DNA of 64,000 nt. It comes from Bremerella cremea (GTDB lineage: Bacteria > Planctomycetota > Planctomycetia > Pirellulales > Pirellulaceae). The notes under the pieces are model-generated. The model was given only the letters and a program-made list of their open reading frames with translations, was not told the DNA's origin and did no database searches. Location: positions 225,735-289,734 of the forward strand of contig NZ_QPEX01000044.1 in assembly GCF_003335505.1 (NCBI RefSeq). The letters run 5' to 3'. Within the stretch, counting starts at the first letter, position 1; each line of letters starts with the position of its first letter. The position numbers and the translations under genes were made by a program. Shown piece by piece: positions 27,961-37,054 of this stretch.

Positions 27961-29286
27961 CTAGCGGTTGTCGGCAATTTCCTTTTGGTTGCCTGAGGGA
28001 AACTTGTCGCTCGGGGCTGGCCATGATTGGTGCAACCACCCCGCCAGCAGCCCAGCACTAAGGATTGCCAACGCTAGCATAGGTGGCTGCCGATAGCGGA
28101 TCGAGCTGACAAACACCATGTGCAGCAAACAGAAATAAAAGATCGGCAACGCCAGTAAAAAATAGATCCACAACCGCCTGGCAAAGAGAAAAGTCGCCGC
28201 TAATCCTGTCACCACAATCGGCAGGTACCCGGCCGCAATCACCAAGGCCATCTTGCCGCTCATTTCTTCGTTGTTGCCTAGCGGAGTCCAATATCGCCAA
28301 CACTTGATGACAGCCAGCCGAGCCACCTGCCCAGGGTTATGCCGTGCCCAATCGATTGCCGCTTGTTTCATCAGGGCATCGCGACGCGACTCGTGTGTTC
28401 CTGGCAGTGGCTTCGTGGCTTGCATTTCGATTTGCTGTAATTGCTGCTCGAAGTCATTCACAAACTGCATATCGCTAGCCCCGGTAGCCGTTGGGCTAAT
28501 CCCATCGTACAAGCTGGCCCCCACCTGAAGCGTCGTCGGCACGAACTGACCGATCACTTGGTAGTTCCGCACCCACCACGGCGTCATCACGATCGCCGCT
28601 GCCATTCCCGCCGTGAAATAAACCTCTAATTGCTGTTTTCGCGCTGGGTAAAACACCAAGCCAATCGGTGCTGCGAAGAAGGGAAACATGAGCCAACTGG
28701 GGCGGGTCAAAATCGCAATTCCGAAAACAGCCCCAGACAAAGCGGCAAAAATCAAACGCCTTGACGTCCTCTCGGCCCTCAAAGCGACAATCAACCAACC
28801 AAGGTTCAACAGCATCAATGGAGCGAATGGAGCTTCACTAAGGATGAACACGCTCATGGCGATCGCCCCGGGATAAAACGCCACCAGCACGGCGGCAATC
28901 ACTGCCGCCACGGGGTTGAACAACATCCGTGCGATCCACGCTGCCAAGGCAATCGCCACCGTTCCGCAGACAATGCCAACGAGCCGTAAAGCCAGCGTCG
29001 GCGGCAGGTCCGTTGCCCAATAGAAAGGGGCCAGCATAAGCGAATAACCAGGGGTTCGCGTTACGTAAGCCGTACCGTAAGCGAAGTCTTCTCCGTGCGC
29101 GAGATGCCGCGCGAGGATCTCGTACCCGAGGCTATCGCCGAACATAAAACGCTCGCCGGCGGGCATTCTTCCTTCCCACCATACGGCAGTTGCCAGGCGA
29201 ACCAGAAAGCCCACGACTACGATCAAGGCCAAGAGCCAGAGAAACTCTCGCTGCTTGGGTCTCGCAACTTGTTCCAAATTAGACAT
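27961..29286 (-). CDS. GT-C family membrane glycosyltransferase (PMT/ArnT-like, DPMT_2)
   Basis: 441 aa with about 10-12 transmembrane segments. The first periplasmic loop holds 'FGDSLGYEILARHLAHGEDFAYG' with an Asp typical of the catalytic site of GT39/PMT-like enzymes, and 'RTPGYSLMLAPFYW'. These enzymes transfer sugars from polyprenyl-phosphate carriers to proteins or lipids on the outer side of the inner membrane. It lies immediately upstream of the AsmA-like gene; the two reading frames may overlap. A 332-nt intergenic region to the divergent MFS gene follows. Confidence 0.8.
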   Translation of the reverse strand: MSNLEQVARPKQREFLWLLALIVVVGFLVRLATAVWWEGRMPAGERFMFGDSLGYEILARHLAHGEDFAYGTAYVTRTPGYSLMLAPFYWATDLPPTLALRLVGIVCGTVAIALAAWIARMLFNPVAAVIAAVLVAFYPGAIAMSVFILSEAPFAPLMLLNLGWLIVALRAERTSRRLIFAALSGAVFGIAILTRPSWLMFPFFAAPIGLVFYPARKQQLEVYFTAGMAAAIVMTPWWVRNYQVIGQFVPTTLQVGASLYDGISPTATGASDMQFVNDFEQQLQQIEMQATKPLPGTHESRRDALMKQAAIDWARHNPGQVARLAVIKCWRYWTPLGNNEEMSGKMALVIAAGYLPIVVTGLAATFLFARRLWIYFLLALPIFYFCLLHMVFVSSIRYRQPPMLALAILSAGLLAGWLHQSWPAPSDKFPSGNQKEIADNR

Positions 29287-29386
29287 TTAGGTTGATCGTT
29301 CCCAATTGACAAATTGCCTGCGAGTCAATTTCACGGTGCGAATCTAGGTAAAGCAGAAAAGCTGTGCATGCTTGTGCAATTTTAGG

Positions 29387-29423
29387 GTCCTGGGGAAAAT
29401 CTTGCCGGAAATCCCCCCAGGAC
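29387..29423. promoter_or_regulatory. Inverted repeat just upstream of the MFS promoter
   Basis: Arms GTCCTGGGG (29387-29395) and CCCCAGGAC (29415-29423) are perfect over 9 nt around a 19-nt spacer. It ends 5 nt before the -35 box of the MFS gene promoter, in the divergent region. It could be an operator for a transcription factor. Confidence 0.45.
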
Positions 29424-29428
29424 AATAG

Positions 29429-29456
29429 TTTACTTCCATGACTGAGTCGGTATACT
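29429..29456 (+). promoter_or_regulatory. Candidate promoter for the MFS transporter gene
   Basis: -35-like TTTACT (29429-29434) and -10 TATACT (29451-29456) are 16 nt apart. They lead to a leader of about 155 nt before the ATG at 29619. The -35 box is weak, so confidence is limited. Confidence 0.4.
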
Positions 29457-29618
29457 CGGACTGCCGCATACCTTGCGAGCATCAATTGCTAGTAAATCTA
29501 ATCTCCTCCCGTCTCACCCCAGAGACAGACTAATACCGATCAGAAACGGCCCGCCTCCTGGGCAGTTGTCAATATTTCCCCCCATTATGCACATCTTCGT
29601 CTAGGAGTTCTTCATCCC

Positions 29619-31217
29619 ATGTCTACTGCTGAAACCACGCAGCCATCACATTACAACAGGATGGCGCTCCTCATAGCCAGCTTCATGACCCTCATTGCAG
29701 CCGGTGTCGGTTTTGGGGTGCGAGCTGGGATTTTGAATGACTGGGCCAATCGCTATGGTTTCACCAAGGTTGATCTCGGCACGATCACTGGTGGTGGCCT
29801 GGTTGGCTTCGGTGTCACGATCATCTTCTTCAGCTTTCTAGCCGATAACTTTCTCGGTTACAAAAAGCTGCTGACATTGGCATTTGTCCTACATGCTTTG
29901 TCCGTAGTCATCACCTTGGCGGCTACTCCAGTATTCATCTTTGCAGGCAAAGATGCCACGTACTGGTGCCTGTACGTGGGCGTGTTCATTTTCGCCTTGG
30001 CCAACGGCGTGTGCGAAGCGGTTATTAATCCGCTCGTAGCAACGCTATTCCCGAAACAAAAGACCCACTACCTCAATATCCTGCATGCTGGCTGGCCAGC
30101 TGGCCTGATTATTGGGGGGATCATTGGCTACTTGTTTTGTGGTGAAGGGGCCAAAATTGTGCATGCCTATTGGGAAATTCCCTTGGCATTGTATATGGTG
30201 CCAACTTTGATTTACGGCATCATGGTTCTTAAGGAAGCTTTCCCTCCTTCCGAAGCCGCAGCGGCTGGGGTAACCACCAAGCAAATGCTGCTGCAGTTCC
30301 TCTCCCCATTGCTGCTGTTCCTGTTTTTCATTCAGGCAATGGTCGGCTACGTAGAACTAGGCACGGACAGCTGGATCACGAATATCATGGAGAACGTGAT
30401 CTCCTCGAATGCGTTCCTCTTGTTTATCTATACCTCGTCGATCATGTTTGTGCTGCGGTTTTTTGCCGGGCCAATCGTCCACAAAATCAATCCTCTAGGC
30501 CTTTTGTTTGTTTGTGCCATCTTTGGTTGCACTGGTCTTTACTGGCTAGGTTCCGCCAATACTGGCCTGGCAATCGTCGCTGCAGCGACGGTTTACGGTT
30601 TAGGCAAAACCTTCTTCTGGCCAACCATGCTGGGTGTGGTCGGCGAACGCTTCCCTCGCGGCGGTGCAATTACCATGGGCGTGATGGGAGGCATCGGCAT
30701 GCTTTCCGCAGGGCTGCTGGGGGGCCCAGGTATTGGTTACAAGCAGGACTACTTTGCTACACAAAAGATGGAGCAACTCGATCCTAAGCTATTCGAGGAA
30801 TACCGCTCGGAAAAAACAAAAGCGTTCCTCTTTTTCCCAAAGATCTATGCCCTCGACGGTTCTAAAGTGGGTGTCCTCAGCGACAACGGAGAAGAACTCG
30901 CCCGACGCACTGAGATCGAAGAAAAAGAAGGCGAACTCTCCAAAGAAACCATCGCCCTAGATCAGTGGTGGGCAGCCAATAAGCCAGCCGACGAAGCTCA
31001 ACTGAAAGAAACCCAAACCATCGTCGAAGAAGCCAACATTTACGGCGGCCGGATGGCATTGAAGTGGACGGCGATCATACCCGCTACGATGGGCATTTGC
31101 TACTTGATTCTGGTGATTTACTTCCATTTGCAAGGTGGCTACAAACAAGTCGTCCTGCATGGGGAAGAATCAGAAACCGAGCAGTACACCGGCGGTGTCC
31201 AAGGCCCGGTCGAGTAG
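29619..31217 (+). CDS. Major facilitator superfamily transporter with a large C-terminal soluble loop
   Basis: 532 aa, with about 12 transmembrane segments. The N-terminal half contains the MFS motif-A-like loop 'GLVGFGVTIIFFSFLADNFLGYKKLL'. An unusual feature is a ~95-residue soluble, acidic stretch between the penultimate and last membrane segments (from 'YKQDYFATQKMEQLDPKLF' to 'EANIYGGRMALK'). The last transmembrane helix is 'WTAIIPATMGICYLILVIYFHL'. This resembles a planctomycete sugar-transporter-like family. Substrate unknown. It is a single-gene unit with a terminator after it. Confidence 0.85.
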   Translation: MSTAETTQPSHYNRMALLIASFMTLIAAGVGFGVRAGILNDWANRYGFTKVDLGTITGGGLVGFGVTIIFFSFLADNFLGYKKLLTLAFVLHALSVVITLAATPVFIFAGKDATYWCLYVGVFIFALANGVCEAVINPLVATLFPKQKTHYLNILHAGWPAGLIIGGIIGYLFCGEGAKIVHAYWEIPLALYMVPTLIYGIMVLKEAFPPSEAAAAGVTTKQMLLQFLSPLLLFLFFIQAMVGYVELGTDSWITNIMENVISSNAFLLFIYTSSIMFVLRFFAGPIVHKINPLGLLFVCAIFGCTGLYWLGSANTGLAIVAAATVYGLGKTFFWPTMLGVVGERFPRGGAITMGVMGGIGMLSAGLLGGPGIGYKQDYFATQKMEQLDPKLFEEYRSEKTKAFLFFPKIYALDGSKVGVLSDNGEELARRTEIEEKEGELSKETIALDQWWAANKPADEAQLKETQTIVEEANIYGGRMALKWTAIIPATMGICYLILVIYFHLQGGYKQVVLHGEESETEQYTGGVQGPVE

Positions 31218-31247
31218 TTCTCGACTCTCGGATCAAACAATCCAAGC

Positions 31248-31280
31248 AGGCGAGTCACTGAAAGTGACTCGCCTTTTTTT
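31248..31280 (+). terminator. Strong intrinsic terminator after the MFS gene
   Basis: Perfect 11-bp arms AGGCGAGTCAC (31248-31258) and GTGACTCGCCT (31264-31274) with a 5-nt loop and a run of seven Ts. It also lies just beyond the leftward tilS stop (31284). Confidence 0.92.
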
Positions 31281-31283
31281 GTA

Positions 31284-32285
31284 TTACACTTTTTGCAAAA
31301 CCAAGACGTCCCCGTCTCGCATCGCCCGAATGTTCCCAGGCATGGTGTCGCTCGCCGTAGGATCGTCCGACTCGGCCAGGTCGCTTAAACGTTGCCAGTG
31401 AAGCTGCGTCATTTCTTGCCGCGGCCAATTTTGTTCGTTCCAGATGCGCACAAACAATTCTCGCACAAGGTAAGAAGGTACCTCTGCCAATTTGCGGACG
31501 ACAACCAATCGCCCCAGCGCTGATGCCTGCACTGCTAAATCCATCAACGTTTGCACCTGAATGTCGATTACTTCCTGGCAGTCGCGGGCCTGCTGCCCGA
31601 GGCGAAACAAAGCGTGATCTACTTGCTCGCCATAAGCATCTCGCAGGTAGGGTAGCAGTTCGTTACGAATGCGATTTCGTGTGAACTCCGTCGTCGCGTT
31701 CGAAGCATCTTCGCACCATGGTTGCCCCATCGCTTTCAGATAGCGAATAATCTCTGCGCGAGAGAAAGAGAGCAGAGGGCGTACCAATCCTACACCAGGC
31801 AACAACTCGCGAGCCGGCTGAATGCCGCCCAGGCCAGCGATGCCAGTCCCTCTCAAAATACGATGGAGAATCGTTTCGATCTGATCGTCACGGTGATGAG
31901 CGGTTACCAAATACCTAGCTTCCATCTCGCGAGCAATCTGCTCAAAAAAGGCATAACGCAGCGTCCGGGCATTGGCCTCCAAACCCTGGCCCCCCTCTGC
32001 ATCACTAGACCAATCGCAACTGGCAGTGCCAATACGAGCGGTTAGCCCCAGCTTTTTTGCCAAAGCTTCCACGAAAGTCGCATCCGCCTGGGACGCCTCT
32101 CCCCTGAGGCAATGATTGAAGTGAACGACGATTAACTTCTTTCGGGTGGCATGGTCGGCTAATTCTGCGAGTAGATGCAATAGCGCAACGCTATCTACCC
32201 CTCCAGAAACAGCCACGAGCGTTGTTCGATTTCGCCATGAGGCCAACGGCCAATGTTGGAGAAATCGCTCTGAAAGGTCATTCAT
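31284..32285 (-). CDS. tilS: tRNA(Ile)-lysidine synthase
   Basis: 333 aa. It ligates lysine to C34 of the tRNA-Ile CAU anticodon, converting Met to Ile decoding. The N-type ATP pyrophosphatase signature SGGVDS is at residues 27-32 ('LVAVSGGVDSVALLHLL'). Later motifs include 'HFNHCLRGEASQADA' and 'AHHRDDQIETILHRILRGTG', and the 'NATTEFTRNRIRNELLP' box is typical of TilS. The C-terminal tRNA-binding domain is short, so it resembles the smaller TilS types. It is convergent with the MFS gene and followed by a long non-coding region on its 5' side. Confidence 0.93.
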   Translation of the reverse strand: MNDLSERFLQHWPLASWRNRTTLVAVSGGVDSVALLHLLAELADHATRKKLIVVHFNHCLRGEASQADATFVEALAKKLGLTARIGTASCDWSSDAEGGQGLEANARTLRYAFFEQIAREMEARYLVTAHHRDDQIETILHRILRGTGIAGLGGIQPARELLPGVGLVRPLLSFSRAEIIRYLKAMGQPWCEDASNATTEFTRNRIRNELLPYLRDAYGEQVDHALFRLGQQARDCQEVIDIQVQTLMDLAVQASALGRLVVVRKLAEVPSYLVRELFVRIWNEQNWPRQEMTQLHWQRLSDLAESDDPTASDTMPGNIRAMRDGDVLVLQKV

Positions 32286-33119
32286 ATCGTGGAATCAATC
32301 GTGCCAGAGGCTATAAACGCAAAGAGATCGCCCCCCAAAACACGCTCGTTCTTATGGCAAGGGTAAGGCCATAAAGGTTAGCGTAGTCAAGCATTCCGGT
32401 GCATCTACTACGGTAGAAAGAATGTTAAGATGGATTCCCGCAACACGAAAAATGCTTGCTTCCCTTTGGGGGGTAACTCTGTTAATATAGCTTGAACGGG
32501 TCGTGCGCTCTATTATCGTGCGTACTTCTCTCGATTGTGTTGATCTAAGCGTTCAACGAATCAAGCGAATAGCATCGCCTGAGAATGGCTTGAGAAGAAC
32601 CCAGTCGAAGTACCGGATAGGTAAAACCTTCTAGCCCCATTTGGCTTTTCGGAGGGCAAATAAGCGTGCAAGTACTCCTTTTCGTGATACGGCTCCTGTT
32701 GGCGGTCTGTCCTTTTAAGGTGGAAGTTCTGAGTCCGGTTCGTGTTCGTACGAAGACTGGATCGCGGCGCGCTTCTTCGCAACGAGAAACCGCAGTGGTC
32801 AATCTGCCGCTGCTTGGTTGGCTGGAAATTGACGCCCATCTCATTCCCCATAACGCCTGGGAAAGAGCCCGCCAAGGTTCTTCCAAACGTGCAGGCCCAA
32901 CGTCCGGACGCTCGTCTGGCCGTCGACACGAAACCTGACCAGAGACACCCAAGGTGCGCTCGGTCGGTTCGTTCGGGGGAACGATTTTCACGTCCGGAAA
33001 TTCGACGGATTTCTTTCAAGCAATTTCCAGGGTCCACTTTAAGACCTCGGAAATCTTTGCTCTGGCATGCCTATCGCCTCGTTGATCGCTATTCCATTTA
33101 GCTGCAGGAGTAGTAACAC
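32286..33119. other. 834-nt interval without a clear gene, upstream of rny
   Basis: This is the largest gene-poor stretch of the window. It contains no tRNA. I looked for RNase P RNA, SRP RNA and tmRNA hallmarks and did not find them. It holds the low-confidence 90-codon frame at 32666-32938 and a long tail that could form the leader of the rny transcript. Bases 33105-33109 (AGGAG) are the ribosome binding site of rny. Confidence 0.6.
32666..32938 (+). CDS. Candidate small protein (90 aa), uncertain
   Basis: A GTG start at 32666 has an unusually good GGAGG 10 nt upstream. The predicted protein has a hydrophobic N-terminal segment ('VLLFVIRLLLAVCPF') and a basic Arg/Ser-rich C terminus. It resembles no family I know. 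Overlapping open frames on both strands weaken the case. It may instead be part of an untranslated RNA leader. Confidence 0.25.
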   Translation: MQVLLFVIRLLLAVCPFKVEVLSPVRVRTKTGSRRASSQRETAVVNLPLLGWLEIDAHLIPHNAWERARQGSSKRAGPTSGRSSGRRHET

Positions 33120-34673
33120 GTGGGATCGGGTTTGAATATCGCGCTGACGGCAGTCATCGCGGCGGTTGGATCCGCGCTGCTCGTCAAATTTATCGATCGG
33201 CTCCGCAAAAAAGACGTGGAGACCGAAGCCGCGCAAATTATCGATAAAGCCAAACAAGACTCTGAAAACCTTAAAAAGGAAGCCCTGCTCGAAGCCAAGG
33301 AAGAAGCCCTCCGTCAAAAGACCCAAGCTGAAAAAGAGCTTTCGAAACAACGGGACGAAATTCGCGAGCGAGAAAAATCGCTCGATCGTCGCGAAGAATC
33401 GATCGAACAACAAGCGACCCATCTCCGCAAACAGGAGAACATGGTCGAAAAAAATCAGCGCCGCCTAGCCGAAAAGATCGAAGAAAACGAGAAACGCTCG
33501 GTCTCGCTGGAAAATATCATTCGCGATCAGCAGGAACGCCTGCACCGCATGAGCGGGCTCAACGCCGACGAAGCCAAGAGCGAACTGCTCAAGTTGCTAG
33601 ATCAACAGCTGCAATCCGAGACCGGAGCGATCATCCTCAAGCATCAGCGCCGCCTCGAAGAAGAAGTTCGCCCCATCGCCCAAGACATGCTGCTCACCGC
33701 CATGCAGCGATTCGCGGCCGCGCATACTGCGGAGTCGACCACCAGCACGGTGGACATCCCCAGCGATGAGATGAAAGGGCGAATCATCGGTCGCGAAGGG
33801 CGGAACATCCGCAGCTTCGAAAAGGAAACCGGCGTCGACGTCATCATCGACGATACCCCAGGGGTGGTGATTGTTAGTGGATTCGATCCGGTTCGCCGCG
33901 AGATTGCTCGCCAGGCGCTTAACAAATTGATCGCCGATGGCCGCATTCACCCTTCGCGGATTGAGGAAGTCGTTAAAGAAACGCACTCAGAAATCGAAAA
34001 CACGATCCGCAAGAAGGGGGAAGAAGCCGCCACCGAAATCAATGTGATGGGGCTTCAACCTCGGCTGATCGAAATGCTGGGACGTCTCCATTTCCGCACC
34101 AGCTATAGCCAGAATGTCTTGAGGCATAGTGTGGAAGTCGGTTTTATCGCTGGGCTGCTGGCCGAGATGATTGGCCTTGATCCACAAATCGCCCGACGGG
34201 CTGGCCTGCTGCACGATATCGGCAAAGCGGCTGACCACGAATTGGAAGGGGGGCATCCTAAAATCGGTGCTGACCTGCTCAAGCGGCACGGCGAATCCCC
34301 GGAAGTCGTACACGCGGCGTTTGGACACCACGACGAGATCATTACCGAGTATCCTTATACAATGCTGGTTGCGACAGCGGATGCTTGTAGCGCTTCGCGT
34401 CCTGGTGCTCGTCGCGAGACGCTCGAACGCTATATCAAGCGTATGGAAGAGCTCGAAGCGATTGCCACCGGTTTTCATGGCGTAGAACAGGCTTTTGCCA
34501 TTCAAGCCGGGCGAGAGCTCCGCGTGATTGCTGCCGCCAAGGAAGTCAACGACGAAATGGCCGCTAAGATTTGTCGTGATATTGCCAAGGCTTTTGAACA
34601 ACAATTGACGTACCCAGGCGAAATCAAAGTTACCATGGTTCGCGAATCCCGCTTTACGGAATTCGCCAGGTAA
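33120..34673 (+). CDS. rny: Ribonuclease Y
   Basis: 517 aa. GTG start with AGGAG 10 nt upstream. It initiates mRNA decay by endonucleolytic cleavage at the membrane. Architecture: N-terminal membrane helix (about 5-22), a long Lys/Glu/Arg coiled coil (about 30-190), a KH domain ('IPSDEMKGRIIGREGRNIRSFE', from about 205), and an HD domain with 'GLLHDIGKA' at about residues 360-368 and 'HPKIGADLL' after it. ymdB follows by 28 nt. The rny-ymdB pairing is also seen in Bacillus. Confidence 0.96.
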   Translation: MGSGLNIALTAVIAAVGSALLVKFIDRLRKKDVETEAAQIIDKAKQDSENLKKEALLEAKEEALRQKTQAEKELSKQRDEIREREKSLDRREESIEQQATHLRKQENMVEKNQRRLAEKIEENEKRSVSLENIIRDQQERLHRMSGLNADEAKSELLKLLDQQLQSETGAIILKHQRRLEEEVRPIAQDMLLTAMQRFAAAHTAESTTSTVDIPSDEMKGRIIGREGRNIRSFEKETGVDVIIDDTPGVVIVSGFDPVRREIARQALNKLIADGRIHPSRIEEVVKETHSEIENTIRKKGEEAATEINVMGLQPRLIEMLGRLHFRTSYSQNVLRHSVEVGFIAGLLAEMIGLDPQIARRAGLLHDIGKAADHELEGGHPKIGADLLKRHGESPEVVHAAFGHHDEIITEYPYTMLVATADACSASRPGARRETLERYIKRMEELEAIATGFHGVEQAFAIQAGRELRVIAAAKEVNDEMAAKICRDIAKAFEQQLTYPGEIKVTMVRESRFTEFAR

Positions 34674-34701
34674 CCCCCTCACCACGGAAAGGCTGACTCC
34701 T

Positions 34702-35505
34702 TTGAGGATTCTGCACATCGGCGATATCGTCGGCAAAGTCGGACGCGACATCGTTCGCGATGCCGTCCCGGCGCTACGCGAGAAGTACAACCTTTCGCTG
34801 GTCGTGGCCAATGCGGAAAATGCGTGCGGCGGCTCGGGTCTAACCCCGGCTGCCCATCGCGAGTTGATCGATGCCCATGTCGATTGCATCACCATGGGGG
34901 ATCACATCTATCGCCGCAAAGAGCTCAACAAGACCCTCGAATCGCAGCCCAACATCGTAAAGCCTGCCAACTACCCGACTTCGGCACCAGGCAAAGACTA
35001 TGCGATTGTCCAATCCAAAGAAGGGTTGCGTGTCGCGGTAATCAGTGTGATGGGACGGGTTTTCATGCGACCGGTCGATTGTCCTTGGACAGCGATAGAC
35101 CGTGTTCTTTCACAGCTTCCGTCGGACGTCAAAGTGCGTTGCGTTGACTTCCACGCGGAAGCCACCAGCGACAAGCAATTGATGGGACGCCACTTGGATG
35201 GCCGCGTAAGCTACTGTCTCGGTACCCACACGCACGTTGCCACAGCAGATGAACAGATCTTTCCCAAAGGAACGGCGTTCATGTGCGATGTCGGCATGAC
35301 TGGCCCGCACGAAAGCATCATCGGCCGTCGCATCGATCGGGTTCTCGAAACCACGATGACCTTTCGCCCCACGCTGTTCGATGTCGCTCGCGACGACGTT
35401 CGCATGAATGGCGCAATCGTTGATGTCGATTCCCTAACAGGAAAGGCAACAGCAATCCAACGCTTCCAACTCCGCGAGGCCGACCTGAAAGAACTTCTGA
35501 AGTAA
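34702..35505 (+). CDS. ymdB: YmdB-family metallophosphoesterase (2',3'-cyclic nucleotide phosphodiesterase)
   Basis: 267 aa from TTG 34702, with GGAAAGG about 10 nt upstream. Dimetal-site residues are visible: D8, E39 and N40 ('ANAENACGG'), H151, and H176/H178 ('GTHTHVA'). The position usually occupied by Asn in 'GNH' is Asp67 ('TMGDHIY'), a conservative change at the metal site. In Bacillus, YmdB cleaves 2',3'-cyclic nucleotides and affects biofilm gene expression, and its gene lies beside the RNase Y gene as here. Cytoplasmic. A sulfatase gene follows 39 nt after its stop. Confidence 0.93.
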   Translation: MRILHIGDIVGKVGRDIVRDAVPALREKYNLSLVVANAENACGGSGLTPAAHRELIDAHVDCITMGDHIYRRKELNKTLESQPNIVKPANYPTSAPGKDYAIVQSKEGLRVAVISVMGRVFMRPVDCPWTAIDRVLSQLPSDVKVRCVDFHAEATSDKQLMGRHLDGRVSYCLGTHTHVATADEQIFPKGTAFMCDVGMTGPHESIIGRRIDRVLETTMTFRPTLFDVARDDVRMNGAIVDVDSLTGKATAIQRFQLREADLKELLK

Positions 35506-35544
35506 GCTCTCGCGATTTCACTACATGGCCAACGAGGTTTCCCG

Positions 35545-37011
35545 ATGCGTCTCTCTCGCGCCTCTCTCACTAGCGACAAAGCGATGTTTTTTTTCACCTT
35601 GTCGCTCGTGATGTTAGCCACATTACTTCATTGCCAAGCCACGCACGCAGCAACGCGGCCCAACGTTGTGCTGATCTTGGCAGACGACTTAGGCTGGAAT
35701 GCCGTCGGATACCATGGAGACTGGGTCCAAACACCCAACATCGATGGTCTCGCCAAAGAGGGCATTGAACTCGATCGTTTTTATGTCGCGCCAATGTGTT
35801 CTCCCACCCGAGCTGGCCTGCTGACGGGGCGCTATCCGATTCGGTTTGGCTTGGCCCGTGCGGTCATTCCACCTTACTGTAACGATGGACTTCCGCCCGC
35901 AGAACGCACCCTAGCTGAAGGTTTGCAAGTGGCTGGCTACAAGCATCGCGGTATTTTCGGGAAGTGGCACTTAGGCCATCATCAAAGAAAGTGGCATCCA
36001 CTCGCCCAGGGCTTCACTCACTTCGTCGGCCATTACAACGGCGCGATCGACTACTTCGATTTAACCCGCGACGGAGAGCGTGACTGGCAAGTCAATTACG
36101 ATCCGGCCACTGACGAAGGCTATTCGACCGATCTGGTGGCCAATGCCGCGTGTGCGTTCATTCGCGAAGCAGCTCAGGACGAAGCGCCATACTTCTGCTA
36201 CGTTCCTTTCAACGCCCCCCACTCTCCCTTTCAAGCCAAAGCAGATGCCCTCCAGCAGGTGAAGGCAGGCCCGCACCCTAATAACTCGCAAACCTATCGA
36301 GCGATGATCTGGACGCTTGATCAAGCCGTTGGGCAAATCTTGAAAACGATCGACGAAACGGGCGAAGCCGATAATACACAAGTCTGGTTTCTCAGCGACA
36401 ATGGCGGCGTCGGTCAGTTTCCCCGAAACAATCGTCCTTTGCGTGGCAGCAAGCTCACCACGTTTGAAGGAGGTGTCCGCGTGCCGGCCTGTGTCCGTTG
36501 GCCGGCAGAGTGGAAAGGGGAACGCAAGCTGGAAAACACGATGGGTTACATTGATGTGCTGCCTACCATCCTGGCAACCGCCGAAATCGGTCCGGCTGCC
36601 GGCCAGCCCAAGGGGCGCGAACTTGATGGGGTTAGCCTAAACGACTTATTCGCAGGTAGAACGAGCGATTTCCCAGAACGAGATTGGTACTCTTACCACG
36701 GCCAGCCTGGCCCGCAAAAAGAAACCATCGCTCTTAAAACAGAAAACTGGAAACTAGTGGTCAATGGTCCTGATATCCGGCAAGGCACCAGCCCCGCCAC
36801 GCATGAAGTCTTTTTGTTTGCCATGCCGGACGACTTGCTCGAAAAGAACAATGTCGCCGAGCAGCACCCGCAAGTAGTCGAGCAGTTGCTTGCCAAGCTG
36901 GTCGCTCATCGCCAATTGCAACCAGAAGATGGCGTTCCCCCATACGGAACCGGCCAAAAGGGATTCAAGCCCTGGAAGAACTGGGATATAAAACTAGCAC
37001 CTAACAATTAA
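35545..37011 (+). CDS. Type I arylsulfatase-family enzyme, exported
   Basis: 488 aa. Start ATG 35545 with GAGG about 8 nt upstream, then a signal peptide ('FFFTLSLVMLATLLHCQATHA'). The modification motif CSPTR (C85, in 'MCSPTRAGLLTGR') is the CxPxR site converted to formylglycine. Metal-site residues 'ILADDLG' (after the signal), 'SDNGG' and 'GKWHLG' are conserved. It should hydrolyse sulfate esters from marine or plant-type sulfated polysaccharides in the periplasm. It is typical of planctomycetes, which carry many such genes. No anaerobic maturase (AtsB) gene is nearby. Confidence 0.92.
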   Translation: MRLSRASLTSDKAMFFFTLSLVMLATLLHCQATHAATRPNVVLILADDLGWNAVGYHGDWVQTPNIDGLAKEGIELDRFYVAPMCSPTRAGLLTGRYPIRFGLARAVIPPYCNDGLPPAERTLAEGLQVAGYKHRGIFGKWHLGHHQRKWHPLAQGFTHFVGHYNGAIDYFDLTRDGERDWQVNYDPATDEGYSTDLVANAACAFIREAAQDEAPYFCYVPFNAPHSPFQAKADALQQVKAGPHPNNSQTYRAMIWTLDQAVGQILKTIDETGEADNTQVWFLSDNGGVGQFPRNNRPLRGSKLTTFEGGVRVPACVRWPAEWKGERKLENTMGYIDVLPTILATAEIGPAAGQPKGRELDGVSLNDLFAGRTSDFPERDWYSYHGQPGPQKETIALKTENWKLVVNGPDIRQGTSPATHEVFLFAMPDDLLEKNNVAEQHPQVVEQLLAKLVAHRQLQPEDGVPPYGTGQKGFKPWKNWDIKLAPNN

Positions 37012-37054
37012 TTAGAGCCTTGTTCTCCACTTCATTGCGACGTAAAACGATCTG

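Noticed and set aside
32561..33037. Minus-strand frames of ~150 codons in the rny upstream interval
   Set aside because: Cys/Arg/Ser-rich random-looking proteins with no start signals.
32286..33119. RNase P RNA, SRP RNA or tmRNA in the rny upstream interval
   Set aside because: The diagnostic conserved segments (for example GGAAAGTCCGG or GTCAGGTCCGGAAGG) are absent on both strands.
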